From positions 1,144,056 to 1,179,590 of the forward strand of contig NC_011669.1 in NCBI RefSeq assembly GCF_000150955.2: DNA of 35,535 nt, written 5' to 3'. Every line of letters starts with the position of its first letter. Positions within the stretch are counted from its first letter, which is position 1. This document shows, one piece after another, positions 9,763 to 20,400 of the stretch. This DNA comes from Phaeodactylum tricornutum CCAP 1055/1 (lineage: Eukaryota > Bacillariophyta > Bacillariophyceae > Surirellales > Neidiaceae). The notes beneath the pieces were generated by a model. The model did no database searches. It was not told the DNA's origin and saw only the letters and a list, made by a program, of their open reading frames with translations. Position numbers and translations under genes: made by a program.

Positions 9763-11132
9763 TGCCGGAGGAAAATACGAAGCGTCTCATAGGAAACCAA
9801 ATATTTGCGTTATGCACCCACATGTTTGCAACATACACAACTCTGGTTCCGTTGCATGAGGCGTATAAGACGACTCATCTTATCAAATGTTACGGTACGC
9901 TACCTTGCGGCATGTCCCTCGGACAGCTCCCACTTGGTAAGGAAAGTGTAAGTGTGAGCCAATCCGATGGACGTAGCGGTTACGTGTCCCATATGGAGTT
10001 TGTGTCGGCCTTATTGCGCAAATATACCGTATTTGAGTTACCCTGTTGTGGTTTACCTCCTTGCAACATGTCTTGTGGAAATTATTCACTAAACACGGAT
10101 GTCGCAAGTGTGAATCAAAACTATGCACATGGAGTTAAGGAGGCACGCACAGAAATGATACCAAAGCCTTGTTCCGTGGCCACGTGGACTCACAATAATC
10201 GAAGCGTTTGTACAATTGCTATGTTTCCGGAGCCGCATGTGCTTAGTCTCCACTTGTCGGTTTACACGACCAAAATGGACTGGGATATAATTGGAACATC
10301 GAAAATACAATTGAAGCAAGAAAGGGGCTATCACAAGACACATGGTGGGACTGAAGAAGAACAGCTACTCACCATAGGTGTTGTGCATGGGACTCATAGT
10401 TCTGGAGGTATATATACATGTGGGAGAAAGATTGTCTATTGAGATTATGGAAGTTGTGGAAGATCAATGATGCGCTGGCACTTTGTGGGATTGTTCACTG
10501 GACTGAACAACAGATTGACTAGTTTGTAGCATGTAATTTTCCACTCATTGTTTTAGAAATTCTTTGATCCAAATATTGCATTATAGCATAGGTCCTTGCA
10601 TCCGCTGTCTAACCCGTGGGGAGCGTCGTCAGCGAGTGAGTTTTACAGTCCCTAAGCTTGCTTAGGTGTATCCCAGGTCATTTGTCATAACGCCCACCTT
10701 TGTTTACCACACACTGTCATAACAGCGATCCGTCCTCGGTTGTGCTTTGGTAGTACTCCGTAACATCAAACCTGATATGCTAGGAACGAAATATTCCTGA
10801 TTGCCATACAGTTTCCCTAGATGAAAGTTGTCAACAGAGACTGTTGGCACCATCCGAACTCGATGGTTTGGCAATCACATAGGTGATCCAATCATCTCGA
10901 CAAAAACTATGTCAATGGTTTGATAGCTAGTACATTGACTACGGGGTTTCTACGTTCGTACATTCTGTTTCCAACACAAAAGGTTTCATTTTGGAATCTC
11001 TTTTTTAGTCTCACAATCTCAATCTAAAAACCTACCGATTAAAACAATCCGAGCCTCTACGAGGCTTTCCCCCCCCCAACTTCTACTCTTTCGTCGTATT
11101 CTACAAATACACTCGTAAGCAGGTAGTACTTA
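9763..11132. other. Gene-poor stretch after the retrotransposon
   Basis: About 1.4 kb without a recognised gene. A 258-codon open frame (9666-10442, plus) starts inside the presumed LTR and runs on. Its product matches nothing I know, is unusually rich in Cys, Thr and Ser, and contains two loosely similar stretches (LPCGMS and LPPCNMS). It may be chance or a decayed sequence. A nine-base C run lies near 11071-11079. Nothing else was seen. Confidence 0.4.
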
Positions 11133-12503
11133 TCAGCAAATCGAATTGACTAGCTTGCGGGCTGTCAAGTTGCCAATACCTTTGTTGACTCTTAGCAATG
11201 CAATTGTTTCCTTCTGAGGATGTGGTTCTCCATCATCAACAGAAGACATGCCAATTTTGGCAAGAATACTTTGAATGGCAGGATGTTGGGTTCCATACTG
11301 GTCGAAAATATCTTGCTCATTTTGTTTCTTCTTTGCAACTTGTTTTGCGTAGGCCTGGAGACTGACAGCCGTGTCTGCTTTGAATTGCTCAAAGTCAGTT
11401 TCTTGCAATGCCCATTTGTTCTTAATATCATCTATTGCAGACTCTTTGTTACCTGTACCATCAAGTGGCTTTACCTTGCTTTTTGTGTTCTTTTGGTTGC
11501 GCCAGGGCAGGAAGTCTATGAGGCCTGCTTTGTATGCCGTCACAGCTGGAAACGTCCCCAATTGATGTATGCGCTTCCACAAATCCACGTCATCCCGACA
11601 ACCCTGCTTGAGCCAAGACGTCAACAAGGCCTTGGAATGAGATCTGGTAATATCTTGGCATACATTGTTGTTGATCTGTTCAAGAATGTTGGAGACGTTC
11701 TCACAATGTGGCTTGTTCAAACGTGCTTTGGTGAACATGTTGGTCGCATTCTTGTACTATCCATGCTTGAAGACGTGTAATGCAATACCATACTGCTCCA
11801 GTAGTCCCTGCAAAAAGAATTGCTGCAACATGGCACCAAACAAGTTGAGTTCCCCGGTCTTTTGCATATGAATGTGTGTAAAGATCAACGCCAAGTAATA
11901 CTCTTTGTAAGCGGGATCCCCTAGACTTGCAAAAGTATCCGCGTAGGCGTACATGGGCTTATTCTCAACTCCTGGAATCACCTGGGCCTTGTGCTGAAGG
12001 TTGGGCTCCGCATGCCAACGATGCGACTCGCGGATAACTCGTAACGCGTTCCGAACTTCCTCCAAATCCGCCCAACCCGCTTGGGACAAGGTCGAGCCGT
12101 GTCCAAAGACGCCGTACAAAGCGACAATACTGGGATCTGACGCCGCGTGGTGCAACACATCCACAAGATCCTTGATTTCCATTTGCACCGGGCAATCTTT
12201 GGTGTCCACATCGAAACGCGATAGCTGGGATCTAATGCTCTTTTTTTCTTTCTCAATCAACTGTAAATGGTGAAAGGGAATCACCAGAACTTTCTTCTTA
12301 TTGTTGTCTTCTTCCATAGGGTAATACTTCCGGTACTCCATGTAAAGACCGGAAGCTGTTGCAAAACCAACTATGGCTAATGAAGTCTTGAGACCATGAC
12401 CAATGCGGCGAATGCCGCTCATAATGACACCAGGTCCTGATTGTTCTTTGCTCATTATGGGGACTCCAAAGATCGAATTCAAATAAAGTAAAGAACTCCG
12501 CAA
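11133..12503 (-). pseudogene. SppA (protease IV)-like protein, N-terminal half only, with one in-frame TAG
   Basis: One reading frame on the minus strand is open from the Met at 12503 to the stop at 11133, except for a single TAG at 11757-11759. The part before it (248 residues) has a membrane segment near residues 40-57 and then an SppA/S49 fold signature: VLVIPF near 72, IKDLVDVLHHAASDP near 110-124, the PMYAYADTF motif near 183-191, EYYLAL near 201, and GIALHVFKHG at the end. The frame then continues YKNATNMFTKAR, the family's G-x-YKSA region, in which the Lys of YK is the catalytic Lys in bacterial SppA. The remaining 201 residues form a mostly helical tail and contain no second SppA domain with the nucleophilic Ser. 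The stop replaces the residue just before YK. It may be a pseudogene, a readthrough codon or a sequence error. If read through, a 456-residue half-protease would result. It is followed by a 5S gene on its 5' side and retrotransposon DNA beyond its 3' side. Confidence 0.75.
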
Positions 12504-12858
12504 ACGGTTTGTTCGTTTTTCACACGCTGCTAAGGGAAGAAAATTCTAGGATCCTTTCAGTGATTTCTCGGGTGCAGTCAGGAGATCAAAGCGACAAACT
12601 TTTTCGTCAACACGAAATGCAATGAAAAAGGAAGACTAATGTAAAATCGTCGCGACGCAAAACGGGGGAATAAACTTTTAGGGGACCCAGCGGATAAGTG
12701 AGGAATACGCATTCAGACACGAACGACATCCAAAATGCACTCATAGACAGTACAGCTAACGAATTGACAGTCGCCGGAAACCATTGCAGGAGTATTCTGT
12801 ATCTACCGCCGACTATTATGTATCAGAGTATCTATAATTAAAGTTGCGGATTTTGGTC

Positions 12859-12976
12859 AGGAACGACCATACCACGATGACAGCACCGCTTCCCGTCTGC
12901 TCAGCGAAGTTAAGCATCGTCGGGCTCGGTTAGTACTACGGTGGGGGACCACGTTGGAATCCCGAGTGTTGTTCTT
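12859..12976 (+). rRNA. 5S ribosomal RNA
   Basis: The 118-base sequence has the eukaryotic 5S landmarks: GACCATACCACG near the 5' end, the internal control region with the A-box AGTTAAGC near 12911, and the C-box region GGTTAGTACTACGGTGGGGG. The ends were set by helix I: AGGAACGA at 12859 pairs with TTGTTCTT ending at 12976, including G-U pairs. A run of T directly follows (12975-12979), as expected for RNA polymerase III termination. It lies alone between protein genes, not in a ribosomal repeat. Start and end could be off by one or two bases. Confidence 0.93.
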
Positions 12977-13272
12977 TTTGCCAATCTTGTCTCCTTCCCC
13001 CCTTTGTGTCTCGCAAAAGTAATGTAAGGCACGGCTCTGGCATCGTCCCTTTGCCATTGCGGTTGACTGTTCAGCGTGATAAGCTTGAGTCAGATCATGG
13101 ATTTGAATGTCATTGGCGTCTATGCAAATTCCTGGCGTTGCTGTCTATTAATAGTTAATTGTTTCTTTTTGCATCGCATCGAGCGCTGGGAACCCAATCG
13201 AACGTTGCAAGATTGACACCTGACGAAAACCGAACCCCGAGAAATCCCAACCCGTAAAGCAAATCATGCGAC

Positions 13273-13845
13273 ATGGTTGCCTCGTGTTGCAAAGGTACTT
13301 CCGTTACCAGTACAACTCCTTACAGCGGTATGCTTCGTAAGGTATATTCGAATATTGCTTTCAACAGAGTCATGTCTACGGAAGCAAAAGCTCCGTTTCC
13401 ACCGTTTACTCGCGAAACGGCGATCCAAAAGATCCGTCTGGCCGAAGATGCCTGGAACTCCCAAGATCCAGATCGCGTCAAAATGGCCTATACAGCCGAC
13501 TCGGTATGGCGCAATCGGGATAACTTTCTGAAAGGCCGAAAAGAGATTCGAGACTTTTTGCAAATCAAGTGGAACCAGGAACAGGACTACCGTCTCATCA
13601 AGGAACTCTGGGCCTTCACAGAGAATCGCATTGCTGTCCGCTTTTGCTATGAGTATCACAATGAAAAGAATGAATGGTTCCGTGCACACGGCAACGAAAA
13701 TTGGGAGTTTGACCAAGACGGTTTGATGGCGTTCCGCTATGCGTCTATAAACGATCAGCCAATAGATAAAAGCGAGCGCAAATTTTCTTGGCCGAGCGGC
13801 ATGCGCCCTGAAGACCATCCTGATTTGAGCGAGCTAGGGTTGTAG
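13273..13845 (+). CDS. DUF1348 / NTF2-like superfamily protein
   Basis: The frame encodes 190 residues. From residue 34 on it matches the DUF1348 (nuclear transport factor 2-like) family throughout: [20 protein letters not shown], then [48 protein letters not shown] and the ending [19 protein letters not shown]. The family is about 150 residues in bacteria and fungi and has no firmly established reaction; the cone-shaped fold often binds small molecules. The Met at 13372 ([11 protein letters not shown]) fits the family length. The Met at 13273 would add 33 basic, Ser/Thr-rich residues that could be a mitochondrial leader. I give the longer frame but cannot decide the start. It is divergent from nothing close; its 3' end faces the phosphatase gene 118 bp away. 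Confidence 0.85.
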   Translation: MVASCCKGTSVTSTTPYSGMLRKVYSNIAFNRVMSTEAKAPFPPFTRETAIQKIRLAEDAWNSQDPDRVKMAYTADSVWRNRDNFLKGRKEIRDFLQIKWNQEQDYRLIKELWAFTENRIAVRFCYEYHNEKNEWFRAHGNENWEFDQDGLMAFRYASINDQPIDKSERKFSWPSGMRPEDHPDLSELGL

Positions 13846-13962
13846 TCACTTACTTTATGAATACGAAACGCATAATCCGAAAAAGCTCTATTTTACTACA
13901 AGCATGAATTGCGATTCCGCAACAATCAGAACACAAGTAGTCATCCGTATGCTGATTGGCCA

Positions 13963-15648
13963 CTAAAACATTCCCCCCATACCTGCTGCATAGGCCATCG
14001 GCTTGACGTCTGGGTGCGGGACTGCTGTGTACTGGGTAAACTTGGGTTCCAAGGATGCGTCAAAGTGAATGTACGCACCCTTATTGCCCATGGAATCGCA
14101 GTAGTTCGGCGCAGAAAACACCGTGATCGTCTTACCTCCATGCTCTACTAGATATCCTTCCTCCTTTACTTCGTGCGATCGAACCAACAACGACAATCCG
14201 TTGCGCTCCAAAAAGGCCGAAGTTATATCCGGACCAAATGCGTAGCCCACCCCTCGTTTGGAGGGAGATTTACCAGGAAAGGGCTGGGGATCGGACCACA
14301 ACAAATCACTCATCAATCCTTGTTCCGGTGGCTCCATCCCGCGTTTTACTTTGCGTACATCATCCAACATGACCGTGTCGTCCGTTGGCAAACCACCATG
14401 AGTAACAAAAACCTTGCCCCCCACTACCGCCGCCAGTGGCAGCCATTCAAACACTTCCAAAAAGAGATTGAAGATCTTGTCGTCGTATTTGTGCTTGGCT
14501 TCGCCCTCAAAACCGTAAATGCGATTCATGTTCTTTGTCTCGTGATTGCCACGCGTCAAATAGATACAAGACGGATCGTGCAATTTGAATAACAGATACG
14601 TGAGGATAACCTCCACAGAAAAGGAACCGCGATCGACGAAATCTCCGTTAAAAAGGTATGGATTTGTCCGATGCGGAAAACCGTTGCGTTCGAAAACATG
14701 CAAAACATCATAGTATTGGCCGTGGGTATCGCCACAAACCGTCAGCCGTGGAGTTGCTGAAGGATCATGGGATGGTGCCGCGGTTGGAATCGGTATTTCC
14801 ATCAGCGTCTCCAAGCTTTCGAAGTAACGTTTGCACGCGATTAGAAGTCGACCCACGTATCGCTTATGTATAGACTTTTGAGCCTTCATCGTTTCCACAG
14901 CGGCCAAGACAAACTCACGAGGTAATTTTCCGGGCTCGAACAACGCAACCTCCGCATCCATATCCGTGAGTAAACCATGCGGGGACGGATGAGGACCCTC
15001 ATAGGTAGTTGCCGAAATATCCAGCACGGATGGATCATACGTACTGGAAAGTGGTGCCGTTTGCTCCGCCTCGATGGCCTTCGAAAAGGCTTCTTCCCGA
15101 ATTCGCTTTTCGCACGCCGCCAACTTCGTTCGCGCGTCCCGCGATGTCGGTTGCAATTTGCATACCGCCTTGAAATCCTTGCGCGCGACTTTGAAATGAT
15201 TCAAGGCAAAATTTGCCGACGCCCGGCGGTAGTAACCCTTTGCGTAATTGGCATCGGCTGCAATCGCCGCATCGGCATCCCGAATAGCGATACCATAATT
15301 CTCGACCTTGATAAATGCTAGCGACCGATTCGACAAAAGAACCGCGTTGTGCGGACGGTATTCGAGACCGTCTGAATAGCTTTTGATGGCTTCGAGGAAA
15401 TGACCTTGCGCGAGTGCGGTGTTGCCTTCGTCTTTCAACACCGTGGCCTTCTCCTCGGCATCGGGATCGTCGGAGCGATCAACAATTTCGTCTTCCATGG
15501 GGCCTTCGTCCGGGTGGCCGCCATGGACTACATGATCAGGGTGATGATCCTCCATCGTCTGCATGCTAGCCGCGGTTTCTTGTGAGGCGTCATCATCTAG
15601 AGGGATTGGAGATGGGGGACTGTCGAGATCCTCGCTGTTGCTATTCAT
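13963..15648 (-). CDS. Serine/threonine protein phosphatase 5 (TPR-PPP)
   Basis: The 561-residue product has an acidic N-terminus (1-65), three TPR repeats (about 66-175), a linker, and a PPP catalytic domain (about 235-540). All PPP signatures are present: GDTHGQ (metal ligands D307 and H309), GDFVDRG (D336, D339), RGNHE (N368, catalytic H369), THGG (H417), LLWSDP, and SHE (H492), followed by SAPNYCD. The C-terminus AVPHPDVKPMAYA is typical of PP5. PP5 dephosphorylates Ser/Thr in the cytosol and nucleus, and its TPRs bind Hsp90 and hold the enzyme autoinhibited. The length is somewhat more than human PP5 (499) because of the acidic leader and a Pro/Ser insert near 290-300. There are no introns. 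The start Met is the first in frame and precedes the acidic region; a shorter start is possible. Confidence 0.96.
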   Translation of the reverse strand: MNSNSEDLDSPPSPIPLDDDASQETAASMQTMEDHHPDHVVHGGHPDEGPMEDEIVDRSDDPDAEEKATVLKDEGNTALAQGHFLEAIKSYSDGLEYRPHNAVLLSNRSLAFIKVENYGIAIRDADAAIAADANYAKGYYRRASANFALNHFKVARKDFKAVCKLQPTSRDARTKLAACEKRIREEAFSKAIEAEQTAPLSSTYDPSVLDISATTYEGPHPSPHGLLTDMDAEVALFEPGKLPREFVLAAVETMKAQKSIHKRYVGRLLIACKRYFESLETLMEIPIPTAAPSHDPSATPRLTVCGDTHGQYYDVLHVFERNGFPHRTNPYLFNGDFVDRGSFSVEVILTYLLFKLHDPSCIYLTRGNHETKNMNRIYGFEGEAKHKYDDKIFNLFLEVFEWLPLAAVVGGKVFVTHGGLPTDDTVMLDDVRKVKRGMEPPEQGLMSDLLWSDPQPFPGKSPSKRGVGYAFGPDITSAFLERNGLSLLVRSHEVKEEGYLVEHGGKTITVFSAPNYCDSMGNKGAYIHFDASLEPKFTQYTAVPHPDVKPMAYAAGMGGMF

Positions 15649-16447
15649 TTTGGCTGGTGTTCAACAACTGAGGGAAAAAGCTCGACGGCGTCGACGGAGT
15701 CTGTACCGAGCACCGAATCAAACTGTAGGAACGGAAATCCCTTCAAGCAAATTGCGGGGAGTTTTGCACAACGCAGACTTTGAGAGACAGGGAAGGCTTG
15801 ACGAATACAGCAGGGAGATCTCCTACTAGAAGTGGGATATTGGCGTCAGATTGTTGCTTATTTGACTCTGAAAGAGCTGACGGAGAACTAGGTGGAGGAC
15901 GGACAAGCGGAGTGAGAGAGTGTGGCGGAGAGGCAGAGTGCGTGACGAAATGAACCAACATAAAGACGGTACATGGATGGACCGAACAAAACGAGAGCCT
16001 TGCTCTGCAGTACAGTCGCCTATCTTATCGCACAAGTTCTCATCGTCAATGTACCGGTTCGTCGATCGTACAACTGATAGCTTTCCTTCGCTAACAGTAA
16101 CAAACGTTACGAAATTATCTGGATCAGAGTTTCTAGCTAGCGCCTACGAAGGGAAAAGAAGCTTGGAACTAAGTGTAAAAACGCGGCAATCACAAACGGT
16201 CATCTAGATAGAATGAATGGTATGCCGAGCGAATCTTCTGAAGGCGTAGCGAAGTGATTGATAAACATTTCCCTGAACGAAAGAGTCTCTCAAAGCAGAT
16301 CATTGTACCATTTTACAGTAAATTACGAATTTTGCCCATAGATTTCGACGGGAGACACTAACAGTAAAAGCTATCCTTTCCGACCGTTTGGAAGAAAACA
16401 TTTTTCAAGACAAACACAAGGACATATAAACTGGAGTAACAGAGAAT
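15649..16447. other. Intergenic region upstream of PP5
   Basis: About 800 bp between the start of the phosphatase gene and the end of the small membrane-protein gene. Only short frames without recognisable products were seen. It should hold the phosphatase promoter and 5' UTR. No repeat was noticed. Confidence 0.5.
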
Positions 16448-16881
16448 TTAAAAGGGAGCCGGAAACTCCTGCTGACAAGTCATAATAGCTGCAACCAAGG
16501 AACGGAACTGAGTTAGAAAATATAAACCAAGCCTTGTGCACCGCAAATTGAAAACCTTATGTGTAGCACGTACCTTTGCCACACTCGCGGGGCCAAGTGA
16601 TGATCTTTTCCAAAAATCCATCAATTTGTTTGATAAATTCGAAGCAGGATTCAAAAGGCTACGGAGGAGAAAAAATAGCAAGAAAGAAAAGGAATGTTGT
16701 AGAGAAGGAACAGCGACAAGTAAGCCAGTGTTCTAAAAAAGTAGATTTCCGCAGTTCTATTTGTTCCCCATCGCCATACCTGTAAGAAAATCCAGAGACC
16801 AGCACAAAACCAAGCCACCGGCCAGGCAATAAAGAAGAGCAGTAACATCCAAAGGATGGCGAAGACGGGATTACTCGCCAT
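16448..16881 (-). CDS. Small two-intron membrane protein (75 aa)
   Basis: Three exons on the minus strand, 16881-16780, 16658-16574 and 16488-16448, joined at GT-AG sites (introns 121 and 85 bp), give a 75-residue protein. Exon 1 encodes MASNPVFAILW and a long hydrophobic segment (about residues 7-33) with an IAWPVAWFCAG core, ending at FLQ. Exon 2 continues PFESCFEFIKQIDGFLEKI and ITWPRECGK. Exon 3 ends CQQEFPAPF. The reading phases fit at both junctions, which is the main evidence that it is real. The pattern (short hydrophobic hairpin-like N-terminus, then PFE-C-F and an amphipathic helix) looks like a small conserved eukaryotic membrane protein I have a faint memory of but cannot name. 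No function is assigned. Exon 1 alone also reads on into the intron as a longer open frame. Confidence 0.75.
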
Positions 16882-17430
16882 GGTGAAGGAGTATTGGAGA
16901 AAAAGAAGATATCAGAACACACAATAATGCCACAAAGGAATGTCGTCCGATGTTTGATGAGCGAGGGATGGGCTTACATTTACATTACATGTACTTTACA
17001 TGAGCAAGAATTTACCATCATCTACGGAACCGTGTATAAACATTTTTAACTGTCCTAACGGATTCCATGAGTCCCGTTGGTGACGCCCTGTTGGGAAATG
17101 ATGTCGACTTTCACCCTCCCTTTCCGTCCGACAAAGCCGACTACTTGCAAGCTACAGTATTGCAGGGTCTAAGCTCTGCGAGTGCTAGGGTTATTCTGTA
17201 TTCTGTAGAGAGTCCATCAGCAACGGTCACAGTCAGTCCTGCTGTGATGAACCCGCAAAAGTTGCCAGCAGGTTCGAGATACTCAACGTTCAAACTTGCG
17301 GTGTACGATCCCTCGATCCGAGAGACGTTGTAATACTGTTGTAATTTGATCCAGCAATTATAGCAATCCAGCAAGAATAGCGTCGTTGCTAAGTAAGAGC
17401 GCGGTCTCTACTTTCCGCAACAATTCGAAT
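16882..17430. other. Divergent intergenic region
   Basis: About 550 bp separates the starts of the small membrane-protein gene (minus) and the RING-CH gene (plus), so it probably serves both as promoter. An 88-codon frame at 17067-17333 (plus) resembles nothing known and is not called. A near-palindromic cluster TTACATTTACATTACATGTAC lies near 16976-16996 (split copies of TTACAT). Confidence 0.45.
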
Positions 17431-20400
17431 ATGAGCCACTCAGCATTATCAGATTATGAGGACCATGACGAAGAGGAAGACGAGTGCCGCGTGTGCCGCG
17501 GTCCAGAGGAAGAAGGGTAAGCATCACTTTGATACAGCTGTCGATCCTCGTGCCAAGCCATCCTGGACCTTAAGCCGCAGACGAGCATATTTTGGTCTTC
17601 CAATCGTGCCTTTTCGGTTTTGGCCGAACGAGTTTGTATGAAGCACTCTCTCCAACTTATCCCTGATCTCACTTTGTCTGTTTTTGTGCGTCAGACGACC
17701 CTTATTTAAACCTTGCAAATGCTCCGGGAGTATCGGTCTGACGCATCAGGATTGCTTGCAATCCTGGCTTGAGGTGCAGCGAGGCGACGGCCGGTGCGAG
17801 CTATGTCACACTGAATTTCGCTTTGCTCCTCAATACGACAATGATGCCCCCGAGCGATTGCCCGCTTCTCAAGTTGTCTTGAGCTTGATGCGACAGTTTT
17901 TCTCTCGCTGGCTTCCAGTCTTGATACGTTGCGTATTTGCCGCCAGTCTCTGGCTACTCGTAGCCCCCCTTCTTACGGCGTATGTCTACCACGCATGGAT
18001 GCATCAACCGTCGGTGGTCTGGGACCGCTGCTCCGACTGGAGTCTCATTCCTGGTGATATGGTATCGGGGGCCGTCCTTGTGGGGGTCATCATTGTCAGC
18101 TTTTTATCAATAATGAGTTTTATTGACTTTTTGCGAGTGGAATGGCACCCTGACGGTCGGCCCAGGCCGCGCTGGGGGGAAGAAGGACCGGAACCAGCCG
18201 TGGGGGAAGCCCCCGCTCCCGATGAAAACGCCATTGACAATGCCGTTTGGGATGCCTTCCAGCGACAGGTTGTGGAGCGACATCGACGGCAACGAGGAAG
18301 AGCGGTACCTCAACGAGTCGAACATGAACTTCTGCAAGCACATGCGCCAGGACAGCCACGAACAGAGGAACGGTTCTCGAATGAAAACGTGGAACTTGAC
18401 GCATCTGGAAGCGACTCGGAATCGAGTTGGCAAGACGACGATGACCGTGACGATGATGACGATACGGTTTCGGATGACGAGTGGATCGAAAACGTTGAAG
18501 AAGACGACGATAGCGTAAATGATGACAACGATCGAGATGAGCCACAGTTGCATCCACCTGCTGTCCCCATTGTCGACGATCGAGACGACGGTGACGAAAA
18601 TCCTCAGGCATTTGGTCGTAACAATTTTGACATGGACCCGGATGACGGGATGGATATGGATATCAACATCGCACTCGATGAGTTGTTGGGTGCACGGGGA
18701 CCAATAACTTCGGTGGTTCGCAATCTTTTGTGGCTGCTGGCCTTTAACACTGTGTACTTGGGCTTTTTTGGATTTACACCAAAAGTGCTGGGGACCATAA
18801 CGTCAACGATCTTTAGAAATACTACAGTATGGTCACCCATGGTTTTCACTATTGTCACCAACGCTACGGTGCCCGATGACACTCAAATCGCAAATGAATC
18901 TCTGTCGATTTGGACAGCGTACAGGGCCATTGAGTCTGAGAGCGCAAGTGCCAATACAACATTTCGATTGCACGATCTTTTTTTGGTACTCTTGGGCTAT
19001 GCTTCGTGCGCTGGTATGGTTGTTCTCATTCGCTTTCTGTGGTTAGCGTCTCAAAAGATTCGAGCTCTTCGGAGCGGGCGTGCTGACAACCCAGTACCCT
19101 TGCGTGAACTCCAAGAAGGGTTTGAGGAGATGAATCGAATCATGCGCATGGGTCCTGAACAAATGAACATGGTAGATGACAATGTTGCCATTCACGTTTT
19201 CCTTACCACGACTCTCGATGCGACTTTGGCAATTACGAAGGTCGGCGTACTTTTGTTCATGAAGATGTTTTTGCTACCTATTTGGTTGGGTCTATGCTTG
19301 GATGTTTCTTCGCTCCCAATCTTAGGAAGCTCGTTCGAGGAAAGAATCGCTTACGCTGGGAAAGACTTATTCTCTTTTCTCTTGCTTCATTGGGTCGTGG
19401 GCATAACCTTCATGCTTCTAGTGACGGTATCTGTCCTTCAGCTTAGGGAAGTAGTACATCCTGAACTACTAGCGCAGACGATTCGGCCACAAGAGCCCCA
19501 ACCAGATCTTCTTGGTAACTTAATGAATGAAAGCATCATTACGCATATGAAACGAATGGTGCTTTCCCTTGTCATCTACGTGGTGCTACTTGCTATGTAC
19601 ATATATCTCCCAATTCAGGCAATCATGGCAAGTGGCGTTAGCGCAGACCTATCAATGGCACAACTCAAGTTCTGGTACCCTATAATGCCAGAGCTTCAGG
19701 TTCCTCTGGAGCTACTTACATTCCATCTTTGCATGCTGGCACTTCTCGAAAAGCACAAGAACTCAATCGGTGAAATTCAGCATTACTGGCTCAAATTTAT
19801 ATCGAGGCTTGTGGGGTTGACAGACTCCCTGATTCCCATGCGCGTAGATTGCTTTGAGTATGTTGGAGTGCTTCCAATATTCGAGCATGAAGCTGTCTCG
19901 CCTTTTTGGTCCAAGCTGGCAAAAAACGAGAATGAGAGAGAGAAACTTCTGGATGAAAGCGTAGCAACTTTTCTGAAGAGCGACATTCCACGAGTCAATA
20001 TAGGTCAGTCCAAAGCTAATGGACAACGTGTTCTGGCATCTAAAGACTATGTTCGGCTTCCGGATGTTCTTCCTGGTAGATTGCTGCGCAGTCGTTCCGT
20101 TCTCATGCCGACAACGATTGGAAAGTATCGTCTTCAACGAATTCTCTCGCTCGACGGTACTCCCTTGATTGAAATCTGGAAAGAAGAACGAGGCACGCCC
20201 ATTGCACGTCCACCAGAAGGGTGGGATGATCTTGGCGCAGGAGGAGCTGATGTTCAAGGACGCTGGGCCTGGGGACGGGAGAAGAAATCCGTCGTTGAAG
20301 AAGCTATTGCGCATCGAGTGGATTTTTTCGGTCGACATAAAGCATCAGTATCCTATTGGGCCGTATGGGTTAAACTCATTTTCATGTTCTTCTCAGCGTG

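Noticed and set aside
12857-13057. A 66-codon minus-strand frame.
   Set aside because: It is antisense to the 5S rRNA gene and its flank.
17264-17284. GGTTCGAGATAC looks like a tRNA B box.
   Set aside because: No A box at a proper distance and no acceptor stem could be found.
17067-17333. An 88-codon frame between two divergent genes.
   Set aside because: No recognisable composition or motif; an equally long frame exists on the other strand.
18120-18611. Long Asp/Ser- and His/Arg-rich frames on both strands within the RING-CH gene.
   Set aside because: They are shadows of the Asp-rich loop; its GAT/GAC repeats open all frames.
19763-20338. A 191-codon minus-strand frame.
   Set aside because: It is antisense to the membrane part of the RING-CH gene, which has clear family features in the sense frame.
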